Below, piece by piece: positions 1 to 9,228 of a stretch of DNA of 64,000 nt. The notes under the pieces were generated by a model. That model was given only the letters and a program-made list of their open reading frames with translations. It searched no databases and was not told the origin of the DNA. The stretch covers positions 62,001 through 126,000 of the forward strand of contig NZ_FXTN01000001.1 of assembly GCF_900182595.1 (NCBI RefSeq), read 5' to 3'. Positions within the stretch are counted from its first letter, which is position 1; each line of letters begins with the position of its first letter. The stretch is from Pedobacter westerhofensis (GTDB lineage Bacteria > Bacteroidota > Bacteroidia > Sphingobacteriales > Sphingobacteriaceae). Made by a program: the position numbers and the translations under genes.

Positions 1-1
1 A

Positions 2-523
2 AATAAAGCGCTTCCGGGTATTTGGCATACCACATATCCATTAATAGATAGCGAAATACGGAACGCAAGGGCAATCGGTCCCAACTACCGTAATCCGATC
101 GTCAGCCTTGATCCCGCACCTAAGGAGACGATGAATAAACTCTTCCGGTCAATCAATTCCAACAAAAAAGATCAGGAATGGAATTCTTATGCACCTTCAA
201 GTATAGCGGTATACACTTCCTCTGCTATTCCGGGCTGGAAAAATTCTGTACTCATTCCTACCTTAAAAGGTGGAGCGCTGTTGCGGATTAAACTTGATAC
301 TTCCGGAAAAAAGGCTGCAGGTAATATTTACAGTTATGTAAAAGGAAGTGTTCGCTACAGGGATATTGCCATTTCTCCGGATGGACTGAAAATTTATCTG
401 GCTGTAGATAGTTCTTCAGTGAGCTCGGGACCATCAAAAGAAAATCCACAGCAAATATCCTATCGGGGATGCATCATAGAACTGTCCTACAAAGGATTGT
501 ATAAAGAGCCAGCAAAATTATAA
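2..523 (+). CDS. PQQ-dependent sugar dehydrogenase, C-terminal part (5' truncated)
   Basis: The reading frame is open from the first bases of the window, so only the last ~173 codons are present; an internal ATG at 131 is not the real start. The C-terminal segment contains RDIAISPDGLKIYLAVDSS and a final CIIELSYKG strand, typical of soluble PQQ-dependent glucose/sorbosone dehydrogenase beta-propellers that oxidise sugars in the periplasm. The WHTTYPLIDSEIRNARAIG stretch at the start is compatible with a preceding propeller blade. An imperfect hairpin (GTCTGTGC 544-551 / GCACAGAC 583-590) follows the stop. The substrate cannot be told from this fragment. Confidence 0.72.
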   Translation, partial: NKALPGIWHTTYPLIDSEIRNARAIGPNYRNPIVSLDPAPKETMNKLFRSINSNKKDQEWNSYAPSSIAVYTSSAIPGWKNSVLIPTLKGGALLRIKLDTSGKKAAGNIYSYVKGSVRYRDIAISPDGLKIYLAVDSSSVSSGPSKENPQQISYRGCIIELSYKGLYKEPAKL

Positions 524-960
524 ATTTATCAAAGTACCGATAGGTCTGTGCAGTCCATATGAAACATAACCCATTCAGGATAGCACAGACTACCGGATCA
601 GCTAAGACTGGTACTACAAAATTCATATTTTGGCACTTATATATGTAAGATCTAAATTATTGTCTTAGATTAAGTATAAAAGGAAACAATCCTGCACAAC
701 TTATGTTAAGTTGAGGATGTTTTAAGACGTTTCAATATGTACCGCCCTATGTTGCTGCATAAAAGGTATAGAATGCTTACATAGTTATCAGCCGTTTCCC
801 TGCTCTGTGAGTCCCGACTGACTTCCGCAGCTATCCTAGCAAGTGCTTTTTAAAATTATACACTGTAGTAATTGAACTTTTGAGCGCGTTAAATCCGGTT
901 GGAACTTATTAACGTATCTCATCCCTCTATTTCCTGACCTCACTCAAGCAACAATTGTAA
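524..960. other. Non-coding stretch of 437 bp
   Basis: No convincing reading frame on either strand. It starts with an imperfect hairpin at 544-590 (8-bp perfect arms extended by a further partly paired segment, long loop, no T-run) that could end transcription of the dehydrogenase gene. The rest is AT-rich and presumably holds the promoter of the following histidine kinase; I could not pick a clear TTG-N19-TAnnTTTG promoter. Confidence 0.5.
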
Positions 961-2094
961 ATGAACAACGACTCGTTAAATACTTCTTCGGAAAGCTCCA
1001 CTCCTGGTGATATTCAATCTGAGGATAACTACTATAGGTCCATTATTGAAAACAATTCATTTTATGTGATCAGAACCGATCTGGAAGGCAACTATTCTTA
1101 CATGAATCCTTTCTTTTGTCAGCAATTCAGATTAAAACCTGCCGACTGGATAGGAAGACCTTCCATAGATCTGATTATTCCTGCCGACCATCAGGCCTGT
1201 ATAGAAACGGTACAACAGTGTTTTATGACACCCGGACAATCCCATTGGGTAATTTTACGCAAACCTCATCACAGCGGTATCGTATCAACACAGTGGGAAT
1301 TTAAAGTCGTTTCTGACGATGCCGGAATCCCCTTGCACTTACTATGCATCGGTCATGACATTACCTCTCTTGTGATGCGTCAACAGGAATTGCAAACGCT
1401 GGTTGAAGTCACCGCAGATCAAAATAAAAAACTGTTGAATTTTACTTACATTATTTCTCATAATATCCGTTCGCATGTTGCAAACATCATTGGCATTATT
1501 GAACTGAATGACGGTGGATCCCCGGAGGAAAAAGAAATGGGCTGGACAATGATGAAGAAAAGCATTGCTGGCCTGGATACTACTATTCATAACCTCAACG
1601 ATGTAATCAATATCCAAACCAATTTGAACCTGCCTATCAAGAAAGTCTACATTCGGGAGGAGATAGAGAAAATCATCGAAAGCATCAGGGTGCTGTTTGA
1701 AAAAGACAATACTACCATCAGCTACGATTTCGATGAGCCAGAGTTCCTTTTTACTAATCCTGCTTATCTTGAGAGCATCATTCTAAACCTTTTAACCAAT
1801 GCCTTAAAGTACAAGTCAACAAACCGGGCGCTCGAAATAAAGTTGGCCATGTATACCGAGAAGCAATATCAGGTACTTGTGTTTACTGATAATGGGATAG
1901 GAATTGACCTTGACCAAAACAGGGATAAGGTTTTTGGGATGTATAAAACATTCCATGGGAATGCTGACGCAAAAGGTATGGGTCTTTTTATTATAAAGAA
2001 CCAGATTGAAGCACTGGCCGGTAAAATAGAGATAGAAAGTGAAGTCGATAAATTTACTACTTTCAAAGTATTTTTTCCTCTGCAGACAGAATAA
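961..2094 (+). CDS. PAS-domain sensor histidine kinase
   Basis: Soluble 377-residue kinase with no membrane segment. A PAS fold occupies about residues 22-140 (YRSIIENNSFYVIRTDLEGN, ending in the GHDIT PAC-type strand). The H-box is FTYIISHNIRSHVANI with His167 as the predicted phosphorylation site; the usual SHNLRAPV proline is replaced (SHNIRSHV). The ATPase domain follows with an N-box (NLLTNALKYKS), G1 (DNGIGIDL) and G2 (KGMGLFIIKNQIEAL). No response regulator gene is adjacent, so it is an orphan kinase with an unknown cytoplasmic signal. It resembles the PAS kinase at 53541 in all catalytic boxes, suggesting paralogy. Confidence 0.9.
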   Translation: MNNDSLNTSSESSTPGDIQSEDNYYRSIIENNSFYVIRTDLEGNYSYMNPFFCQQFRLKPADWIGRPSIDLIIPADHQACIETVQQCFMTPGQSHWVILRKPHHSGIVSTQWEFKVVSDDAGIPLHLLCIGHDITSLVMRQQELQTLVEVTADQNKKLLNFTYIISHNIRSHVANIIGIIELNDGGSPEEKEMGWTMMKKSIAGLDTTIHNLNDVINIQTNLNLPIKKVYIREEIEKIIESIRVLFEKDNTTISYDFDEPEFLFTNPAYLESIILNLLTNALKYKSTNRALEIKLAMYTEKQYQVLVFTDNGIGIDLDQNRDKVFGMYKTFHGNADAKGMGLFIIKNQIEALAGKIEIESEVDKFTTFKVFFPLQTE

Positions 2095-2186
2095 CAGGAT
2101 TGCCTACCACGCTGAAAATTTATTTGCTTCCACACAAAACAATTGAAAACTAAATTTGTAAATTAGGATATCTTGAATGGTATTTT

Positions 2187-2975
2187 ATGGAAGAACAATC
2201 TAAATTCCCTGAACTCTCAGAAGCGGAACAAAAAGCATTGGAAGAGCTTCTCCCTGAAGAAATGACTGAGATCATTGCTTCAGGAATCAAACGCCGGCAT
2301 TTTCTTAAACTATTTGCGGTTACAGGGACCAGTTTACTGGCTGCACATCTGTTAGGCATAGAACAACTGATGGCCCGGGCGCTCCCGATTGAACAGCAAG
2401 CGCCGCTGCTCATCGAGAATGGAGTCAACCTGGCATTTAAAGTTAACGGAACTGCGCAGCAACTGTTGGTTGATTCCCGAATGACGCTGCTCGATACATT
2501 GAGGGAGCGTTTAAATTTAACCGGCTCTAAAAAGGGTTGCGACCACGGCCAATGTGGCGCCTGCACGGTCATCCTCGATGACAAACGTGTGCTTTCCTGT
2601 CTGACACTTGCTGTAACCTGTGAAGATAAAAAAGTTACAACGATAGAGGGCCTGGCCATAGGCAACGAACTGCATCCAATGCAAACCTCTTTTATTAAAC
2701 ATGACGGGTTTCAGTGCGGATATTGCACTCCAGGCCAGATCTGTTCGGCTGTTGCCTTAATGGACGAAGCAAAAAATGGTGAAGCCAGTTATGTAACGGC
2801 TGATGTGCGCAGGAAAAAAAGGTCTGTTACGCTTTCTGATGAAGAGATCAGGGAACGCATGTCGGGCAATATCTGCCGCTGCGGCGCTTATCCAAACATT
2901 GTAGATGCCATACGCGAAGTGCACGGTGATAAAGCGGTGGCACAGGTGTGGCAGTTTGCCGAAGGGACGATTTAA
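2187..2975 (+). CDS. paoA: PaoA-like [2Fe-2S] subunit of periplasmic aldehyde oxidoreductase
   Basis: Small electron-transfer subunit of a xanthine-oxidase-family enzyme. After a 35-residue lead comes a Tat-like twin-arginine motif (RRHFLK, Arg36-Arg37) and a hydrophobic stretch, as in exported YagT/PaoA. The plant-type [2Fe-2S] site is Cys118, Cys123, Cys126 and Cys138 (GCDHGQCGAC...LSC); the second cluster uses Cys177, Cys180, Cys230 and Cys232 (CGYC...CRC). An extra ~15-residue basic loop (VTADVRRKKRSVTLSDEE) lies between the last two pairs. A TAAATTTG box at 2151 may be the promoter -7 element. It is first in an operon with the FAD and molybdenum subunit genes. Confidence 0.93.
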   Translation: MEEQSKFPELSEAEQKALEELLPEEMTEIIASGIKRRHFLKLFAVTGTSLLAAHLLGIEQLMARALPIEQQAPLLIENGVNLAFKVNGTAQQLLVDSRMTLLDTLRERLNLTGSKKGCDHGQCGACTVILDDKRVLSCLTLAVTCEDKKVTTIEGLAIGNELHPMQTSFIKHDGFQCGYCTPGQICSAVALMDEAKNGEASYVTADVRRKKRSVTLSDEEIRERMSGNICRCGAYPNIVDAIREVHGDKAVAQVWQFAEGTI

Positions 2976-3011
2976 TCCGGATATCCATATTACTTAAAAA
3001 CAGCTTCTGTT

Positions 3012-4043
3012 ATGAGAGCATTTAAATATTCAAATGTATCTGATGCCGCTGCGGCCATAAAGCTCGTATCTGCTAATCAAACCGCCAAATACCTTGCGGG
3101 CGGTACCAACCTCGTTGATCTGATGAAAGAAGATGTGATGCGTCCCACTGAATTGGTGGATGTATCGCGGTTAAAACATGCCAGGATCGAAAAGAAGGGA
3201 GACGGCATATCTATTGGGGCAACCGCCACAAATGCCAGCACGGCTAACGACGAAAATATCCGGGAAAACTATCCTTTGCTTTCCATGGCAATCCTTGCGG
3301 GTGCCAGCGCGCAGATACGCAATATGGCCACCAATGGCGGTAACCTGAATCAGCGAACGCGATGTACTTATTTTTATGATGTAAACATGCCCTGTAACAA
3401 AAGGGCGCCGGGCACAGGCTGCGGGGCCTTACATGGCGTAAATAAAAATCATGCGATCTTTGGATGGTCAGAAAAATGCGTGGCCACTTATCCTTCTGAC
3501 ATGGCAGTGGCCCTGGCTGCATTGGATGCGGTTGTGCAGGTAGAAGGCATTAACAACACAAAGCGCAGCATCCCATTTGCAGATTTCCACAGGCTACCGG
3601 GCGATCACCCCGAAAAGGATAATAATTTGCAGCAGGGTGAATTCATTACAGCTATCGACCTGCCTGCAAACCGGCTTGCTGAAAAATCTTACTACCTGAA
3701 AATCCGTGAACGCTCTTCCTATGCCTTTGCACTGGTTTCTGTTGCTGCAGCGCTGGCGACTGATGACAATACAATAAAAGAGGTCAGGATTGCCCTTGGC
3801 GGCGTTGCACATAAACCATGGCGGGCTTCTGTGGCCGAACGTTGGCTGATCGGTAAGCAGGCAACTGAGAAAAACTTCAGGGCAGCTGCAGCAGCCGAGC
3901 TTAAAAGTGCGAGACCACTGGCGCATAACAAATACAAGGTGTCCCTGGCAGCTAAAGCTATAGTGCGCGCCCTGGAGGGTGCGATGCAGGGCGGCCTCTA
4001 TGGTGCCATGGAAGCAGATTCAACAACCACTAATAAAAATTAA
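3012..4043 (+). CDS. paoB: PaoB-like FAD-binding subunit of aldehyde oxidoreductase
   Basis: 343-residue flavin subunit that passes electrons between the molybdenum site and the acceptor. The FAD pyrophosphate loop is AGGTNLVDLMKED (residues ~29-41), followed by the second FAD motif ATNGGNLNQRTRC (~105-117). The cysteine-rich insert CTYFYDVNMPCNKRAPGTGC plus the later EKCVATYPSDMA matches the PaoB/YagS type, which carries an additional [4Fe-4S] cluster not found in ordinary CoxM-like subunits. C-terminal CO_deh_flav_C domain is present (ALGGVAHKPWRA). It begins 36 bp after paoA and stops 4 bp before the large-subunit ATG, consistent with one transcript. Confidence 0.93.
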   Translation: MRAFKYSNVSDAAAAIKLVSANQTAKYLAGGTNLVDLMKEDVMRPTELVDVSRLKHARIEKKGDGISIGATATNASTANDENIRENYPLLSMAILAGASAQIRNMATNGGNLNQRTRCTYFYDVNMPCNKRAPGTGCGALHGVNKNHAIFGWSEKCVATYPSDMAVALAALDAVVQVEGINNTKRSIPFADFHRLPGDHPEKDNNLQQGEFITAIDLPANRLAEKSYYLKIRERSSYAFALVSVAAALATDDNTIKEVRIALGGVAHKPWRASVAERWLIGKQATEKNFRAAAAAELKSARPLAHNKYKVSLAAKAIVRALEGAMQGGLYGAMEADSTTTNKN

Positions 4044-4047
4044 GATC

Positions 4048-6333
4048 ATGAGTGAAACCGGTAAACCAATCAACCGCATTGATGGCCGCATGAAAGTTAG
4101 TGGCAAGGCAACCTATTCTGCTGAGAATAACTTTCCAAATATGGCATATGCCTTTCCTGTGCGCGCAACTGTTGCTTAGGGAAAGATCATAGCTATTGAC
4201 GAAGCTGCCGCAAATAAAGAACCTGGTGTAATTACCATCATAAGTTATAAGAATGCATTCAGATTGAAGCCCCTTGATATGCAGGCGCAAGCTAAAGCCG
4301 GTGCAGCTTTCCTGGGCGAGAATCTTCCGCCGCTGCAGGACAACATTGTGCATTACCCCGGCCAGTTCATCGCATTGGTAGTAGCCGAAACTTACGAGCA
4401 GGCGCGGGCAGCTGCCTATAAAATAAAAGTGCGGTACACGCTTGAAAAGGCTGCGGTTGATTTGCAGGCTGAATTGCCAAATAGTAAAAAACCAAAGATG
4501 TTTATGGGCGAAGAAGCCCAGGTGAATGATGGCAAAGCCGCTGCCCCCCTGGCTGCTTCAGCACAAAAAGTGGATCATAAGTATTCGACTCCGGCCGAAC
4601 ATCATCACCCAATGGAACCGCATGCTACGGTAGCCGTATGGGAAGGAACAGATAAGCTCAAATTATATGATGCTACGCAGGGAGTTGGCCTCACAAGCTC
4701 TATTGCCGCGTATTTCTTCGGATTAAAACCAGAGAACGTAAATGTCGTTGCACCTTTCGTTGGTGGTGGCTTTGGCTCTAAGGGGCTGTGGCTACATACG
4801 TTAATTGTTGCGATGGCTGCAAAAGCGGCAGGCCGTCCGGTTAAACTTGCCCTGACGCGGCAGATGATGCAGACCAATGTTGGTCATCGTGCGGCAACTA
4901 TTCAGCGCGTGGCACTGGGCACGGATGCCGGAGGCAAACTAAGCGTGATGCGTCACCATACAGATACCTACAATAACCTGACACAGTTTTTTGAACCCAG
5001 TGGTAAACAGTCTCTTGTTTTATATCAGGCCCCGCTTCGCGAGGTGACCTACAATGTAGCGCACCTGGACCGCAGCACCCCAACTTTTATGCGCGCGCCA
5101 GGCGAAACTCCGGGCACGTTTGCACTTGAGTCTGCTATGGATGAGATGGCGTACCAGTTAAAAATTGATCCTGTGGAATTTCGGATCATGAACCACACAG
5201 CGAAAGACCCGATGAAAGGGCATGACTTCTCCAGCGAGTTCCTTCTGGACTGCTACCGCACCGGCGCAGAACGTTTCGGTTGGTCTTCCCGCAGTATGGA
5301 ACCCCGGCAGAAAAGAAACGGCAAATACCTGGTGGGTTATGGAATGGCTACTGCGACCTATCCAGGCGGAAGAAGTGCCGCATCAGTAAAGGTACTGATG
5401 AATTCAAAAGGCGATGTTACAGTGATGACTGCATCAATTGATATCGGTACCGGAACATACACAGTACTGGCGCAAACAGCAGCTGATGCACTGGGTATAC
5501 CTGTTGACAGAATAGATGTAAAGATCGGCGATTCCAGTCTTCCCCCGGCGCCTCTTGCTGGTGGCTCGCAAACAACGGCAAGCATCCACCCTGCTGCTTT
5601 GGATGCCTGCGTCCTGCTGAGAAAAGAATTAACCACCATGGCAGTTGCTGACCCGGATTCAAAATTAAACGGCCGTAATCCTGAGGAGATCGGTTTTGCA
5701 GAGGGCAAACTTTTCCTGAAAGGCGACGAGCAGAAAAACGATACATATTTGAATATTTTACGCCGCGCCAAGCGAAACGAAATAGAAGCTTGTGCAACTA
5801 CACTGCCGGTTTCGGGAGCCGGTCTTACAGTTCCCAGTGCCCTGTGTACGCCAAGCCAAACGCCGCCGGAACAAAACAGCGATATCAAGCAATACGCTTT
5901 CCATTCTTTTGGTGCCCAGTTTGCCGAAGTGTGGGTTGATGAAGACTTTGGCACAATTCGAGTGAAACGTTTCACCAGTGTGCAGGATGTGGGCCGGATC
6001 ATGAATGAGAAAACAGCACGATCGCAAGTCATTGGTGGTGTGATTTTTGGCATTGGCGCCGCACTCATGGAAGCCACGGATTATGACAAACGCTGGGGCA
6101 ACCCGGTGACACGCACGCTGGCAGATTACCATGTGCCGGTACACCTGGACGTGCCGCCCATCGATGTTCATTTCATCGGCAAGCCCGATCCGCATATTTC
6201 ACCTATCGGTGCGCGTGGTATTGGCGAGATTGGAATTACAGGCGTATCTGCAGCAATTGCAAATGCTGTATTTAATGCAACAGGTAAAAGGTTAAGGGAC
6301 CTCCCTTTAACCCCGGAGAAGTTTTTTGACTGA
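4048..6333 (+). pseudogene. paoC: PaoC-like molybdenum-binding large subunit, interrupted by an in-frame amber codon
   Basis: Starts with MSETGKPINRIDGRMKVSG, the usual beginning of this family, but codon 44 (4177-4179) is TAG. The same frame continues without further stops for 717 codons, reading GKIIAIDEAAANKEPGV directly after it, so nothing is missing except one residue. The long part has the molybdopterin-cytosine-dinucleotide motifs GGGFGSKG and FMRAPGETPGTFALE and the catalytic-glutamate motif GARGIGEIGITG. A restart at TTG 4264 or ATG 4279 would lose the first ~70 residues. Either a recent point mutation inactivating the enzyme, amber read-through, or a sequencing error; no PaoD/XdhC insertion chaperone lies in the window. 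Confidence 0.88.
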
Positions 6334-6361
6334 CAACTGATTAGCAATAATTAGTTGTCAG
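6330..6361 (+). terminator. Hairpin at the end of the pao operon
   Basis: A 13-bp stem with one G-T pair (CTGACAACTGATT / AATTAGTTGTCAG) and a 6-nt loop overlaps the stop codon of the large-subunit gene. There is no T-tract directly after it, so it may act as a 3' stabiliser or weak terminator. The following ~225 bp up to the convergent gene hold nothing recognisable. Confidence 0.5.
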
Positions 6362-6588
6362 GAAGGGTAAGTACTTTTTGAAGTAACCAAGCATCGTGAT
6401 CCCACAATTTTAGACTTGACCGGTTCTATATTTCAAAGTCACGAACTTGGTTGTCGGTCTTCGTGCAGGAATGGTTAATCTACTTGCGAAGAGAATAGCG
6501 TTCTTGTAATAACGCAGGCTTCATTTTTATTGGCAGGATTACTATTGTTTTTTCAATCTCAAACCAGTTGTATATGGTAAAAGTCATG

Positions 6589-7500
6589 CTAATCCACCAT
6601 ACACTTGGTCACTTTCACAGTAGCTGGAAAAGGATATCCTATTTTATCCAGCAAATCACCAGAGGCCTTTGCATTATTGCCGCTATTGATGAGCATACTG
6701 CCTTCATTGATCTCTGAAGTGACTACCGCTGCGTTGATGAATTCATCACCAGTAACAATGGCGACCATTTCCAATAAATGCTCCCTGGTGTAATTACTAA
6801 ACTTAATTCTTCCGGGTTCATTGAGCAGGATCATCACCTCTGGGGCATTGGCATAGCTGTTGGCAGTATCAATTGGTTGCTCCTGCTGTTGAAAATAAGC
6901 TGCCGCATGTATTACCTGATCACCGGTAATAATGGGTTGCCCGGTGTTCAGCAGGTACAATTCTGTGATATTTTCCGGACGGGAAACGAAATACCATTTC
7001 AAACCTGCCGCTGAAAAGGCTGAGCGGGCAAGTTTTCGTACAGCTACAGTATCCTCCGACTGAAAAGTAGCCAGATACGTCAGACTTGTTGTGATTTCTG
7101 CTGGTGGAAAAAACAACAGTTTCCCGCTATCCCTTGTCTTTAGCTCGGCAATGACCTTTAGTGCATCTTTATAACAAGTGTAAAAATTGAGGTTAACACT
7201 GCGGTTCAACATCTTTTTTACCATCGCTGTATCTACTTTCCCTGTAAGCTGCAGCTCAAGGAGGTTACCTTTTAGCACCAGGTCCCTGGCCCGTATCTCT
7301 TCCGGATAAAGCTTTGCCAGCCGGTGAGTGACAGCGCTGAGCATTTCTTTCATGAATACTGAATCCTGCTGAACGGTCCTGTTGCTGATGTTAATTGTAA
7401 AAACTGCCCTGGTTTTTGAAAACTGGGCCATCACAGGAATACTACTCATTAAGAATAACAATGCAGTCAGCAGGTGTTTCTTTAGATAAAATCTGATCAT
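6589..7500 (-). CDS. Exported protein with a SecDF-P1-head-like domain
   Basis: 303 residues with a signal peptide (hydrophobic core LLTALLFLMSSIPVMA, likely cleaved before Q). The C-terminal half reads TGQPIITGDQVIHAAAYF...PEVMILLNEPGRIKFSNYTREHLLEMVAIVTGDEFINAAVVTSEINEGSMLINSG. This follows the pattern of the SecD first periplasmic domain (G-x2-h-t-x-A ... G-x2-kF-x2-h-T-x-E-N-h-x4-A-I-h-x-D-g ... sAP-h-x3-I-x-g-G-x3-I-x-G). None of the SecD membrane segments is present, so it is not a translocase subunit. It stands alone, convergent with the pao operon. The role is unknown; a free periplasmic chaperone-like or binding function is only a guess. Confidence 0.6.
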   Translation of the reverse strand: MIRFYLKKHLLTALLFLMSSIPVMAQFSKTRAVFTINISNRTVQQDSVFMKEMLSAVTHRLAKLYPEEIRARDLVLKGNLLELQLTGKVDTAMVKKMLNRSVNLNFYTCYKDALKVIAELKTRDSGKLLFFPPAEITTSLTYLATFQSEDTVAVRKLARSAFSAAGLKWYFVSRPENITELYLLNTGQPIITGDQVIHAAAYFQQQEQPIDTANSYANAPEVMILLNEPGRIKFSNYTREHLLEMVAIVTGDEFINAAVVTSEINEGSMLINSGNNAKASGDLLDKIGYPFPATVKVTKCMVD

Positions 7501-7600
7501 AATGGAGCGTGTGATAAGATACGAAGCTGAAGATAAATATCGATCAAACTCACATTTAATAGCTTAAATTATTTTATAAATTTTCTAAAAAGGAGGATAT

Positions 7601-7935
7601 ATGAATATGGAACGCATCAGTTATAAATTCACAGCAACTTTATCACTGTTCCCCTCAGAATTAGGCGGACGTAGGAAACCGGTATTCGATGATTATAGAC
7701 CTTCTTTTTCGTTCAACTCGTCAAACCACGTTTCAGGTGAGATCTCATTTGACAGGCCTAAAGGGGTACAACCTGGGGAGACGCTTAATGCATCTGTCAA
7801 GCTCTTACCTTCCAGGACAATTAGGAAAATCTGAAATGCGGAGATACTTTTTCGATCCACGAGGGGACTAAAGTAATAGGTACGGGTGTCATCAACAAAA
7901 TTCTTGAGGGAAGAATGCTACCTCCTGTTTCTTAA
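7601..7935 (+). pseudogene. EF-Tu domain-III-like small protein, frameshifted
   Basis: A strong AGGAGG site at 7591 precedes ATG 7601 (or 7607). The first 77 codons read as an EF-Tu C-terminal barrel (FTATLSLFPSELGGRRKPVF, YRPSFSFNSSNHVSGEISF, LLPSRTIRK) and then hit TGA. Shifting one base back within the AAAA run at about 7825 restores the missing end: NLKCGDTFSIHEGTKVIGTG and then VINKILEG, ending at TAA 7933. That is the domain-III GD-x-F-x-I-x-EG-x3-G-x-G-x-V signature. Free-standing copies of this domain occur in Bacteroidota; this one lacks one A, by mutation or sequencing error. Confidence 0.75.
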
Positions 7936-8130
7936 AAAAACCTTGTATCTTCGGCAATTAAGTTTGAGCTTATATTTCATTTTATTGAACGATAATGATC
8001 ATCACCGTTTGTTTCCAGTTAATACTGCGATTAAGTATTGATAACCAGATCCGTATTCCGGCTTTGGATTAATGATACAATCATTATGGCCAGAAATTAT
8101 TTTGCTTTGTGAACTTATTCAGTGGAACAT

Positions 8131-9222
8131 TCATTCATTTAAGACAGTAAAATTTACTATTTCTATGATCCGGTCGTCAATCATATTGATACCATCTTTA
8201 ATCACGCTTAGCAATGGATAGGCTACATGATGTTCATCTAACTCCAGCAAACTAATCAGGCCTTTGACTGATGCCACAGGCTTGCGAAACTCGTGTGACT
8301 GCATATACGCAATATGCGCTAATTTACGTTGCTGAGTTAAGGCCATTTCCTGAGATGCCATTCTTTTGGAAATATCACTGGAATTATAAGAGATCCCAAT
8401 AATTTCACCTTCATTATTTCTGGCAGGATCATAACTGATCAGGCACCACATGGAGTATTCGCCAAAGTTTAATAATCGTTCACGTTTAAAACTTTCTCCC
8501 GCTAAAGCCCTCCGACAGTTCTCTAAAAACTCTGGCATATAAGCAGCATCAACAAATTGCTGAACATCGATCCCTTGATACATATCAACATTATAAGCCT
8601 TTTTGATAAAGATTTCCACTGCCTTGTTATAACATATAACTTTTAAATCCCTGTCTATTAATAAGTGGCTGGTGGTAGTGCTCTCAAAAAAAGAATTCAT
8701 TTTTAACTCTAGTTTTTTCGCGACCAGATACTGTTCTTTTAAGTAGTGCAGGTTACTTTCAAATTCAAGAAGCTGAATGACCTGACTGGCCAGATTTTCC
8801 AGCATGTCCTTTTGGATCTGCGTAATTTCACCTGGCTGCTGGTCAATGACACATAAACTTCCCAGTGTATGTCCATCATGTGTGGTCAATGGAGCGCCGG
8901 CGTAAAAGCGGATACCTGCTTCCCTTGTTACAGCAGCATAATCTTTGATCCTCAAATCAGTATGTGTATCCGGAACGATCATTACTGCCTTACTTTCCAC
9001 TACGAAATGACAAAAGGATTGATCTCTCCCTGAGCTGAAAACAAATTGATCATCAGCCAGCATAAATTCGGTATCCTCACCTATAAGGGTGATAAAGGCA
9101 CTCGGCACTCCGCAGATATCGGCAGCAAGCTGTGCAATCTCTTTAAATTCTTCCTGTTTATTAAGCTGAACCTGTAGAAACCGGTTTACAGCTTCCAGTC
9201 TTTTTAACTCCTGATACGGCAT
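8131..9222 (-). CDS. GAF-PAS protein with H-box but no ATPase domain
   Basis: 363 residues. The GAF domain (about 15-165) shows the motif set IRFYAGAPLTTHDGHTLGSLCVID typical of cytoplasmic GAF sensors in bacteria. A PAS domain follows (about 185-300; FFESTTTSHLLIDRDLKVICYN). The end carries an H-box-like helix pair, AYMQSHEFRKPVASVKGLI, then the protein stops at the position where a HATPase domain would begin. It could be phosphorylated by another kinase or act only as a dimerising sensor. Six bp separate it from the upstream paralogue, so they are cotranscribed. Confidence 0.85.
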   Translation of the reverse strand: MPYQELKRLEAVNRFLQVQLNKQEEFKEIAQLAADICGVPSAFITLIGEDTEFMLADDQFVFSSGRDQSFCHFVVESKAVMIVPDTHTDLRIKDYAAVTREAGIRFYAGAPLTTHDGHTLGSLCVIDQQPGEITQIQKDMLENLASQVIQLLEFESNLHYLKEQYLVAKKLELKMNSFFESTTTSHLLIDRDLKVICYNKAVEIFIKKAYNVDMYQGIDVQQFVDAAYMPEFLENCRRALAGESFKRERLLNFGEYSMWCLISYDPARNNEGEIIGISYNSSDISKRMASQEMALTQQRKLAHIAYMQSHEFRKPVASVKGLISLLELDEHHVAYPLLSVIKDGINMIDDRIIEIVNFTVLNE

Positions 9223-9228
9223 AGATAG

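Noticed and set aside
700..725. CACAACTTATGTTAAGT as another copy of the Crp-type dyad
   Set aside because: The spacer is one base shorter and only the right arm matches; far from any Crp/Fnr gene.
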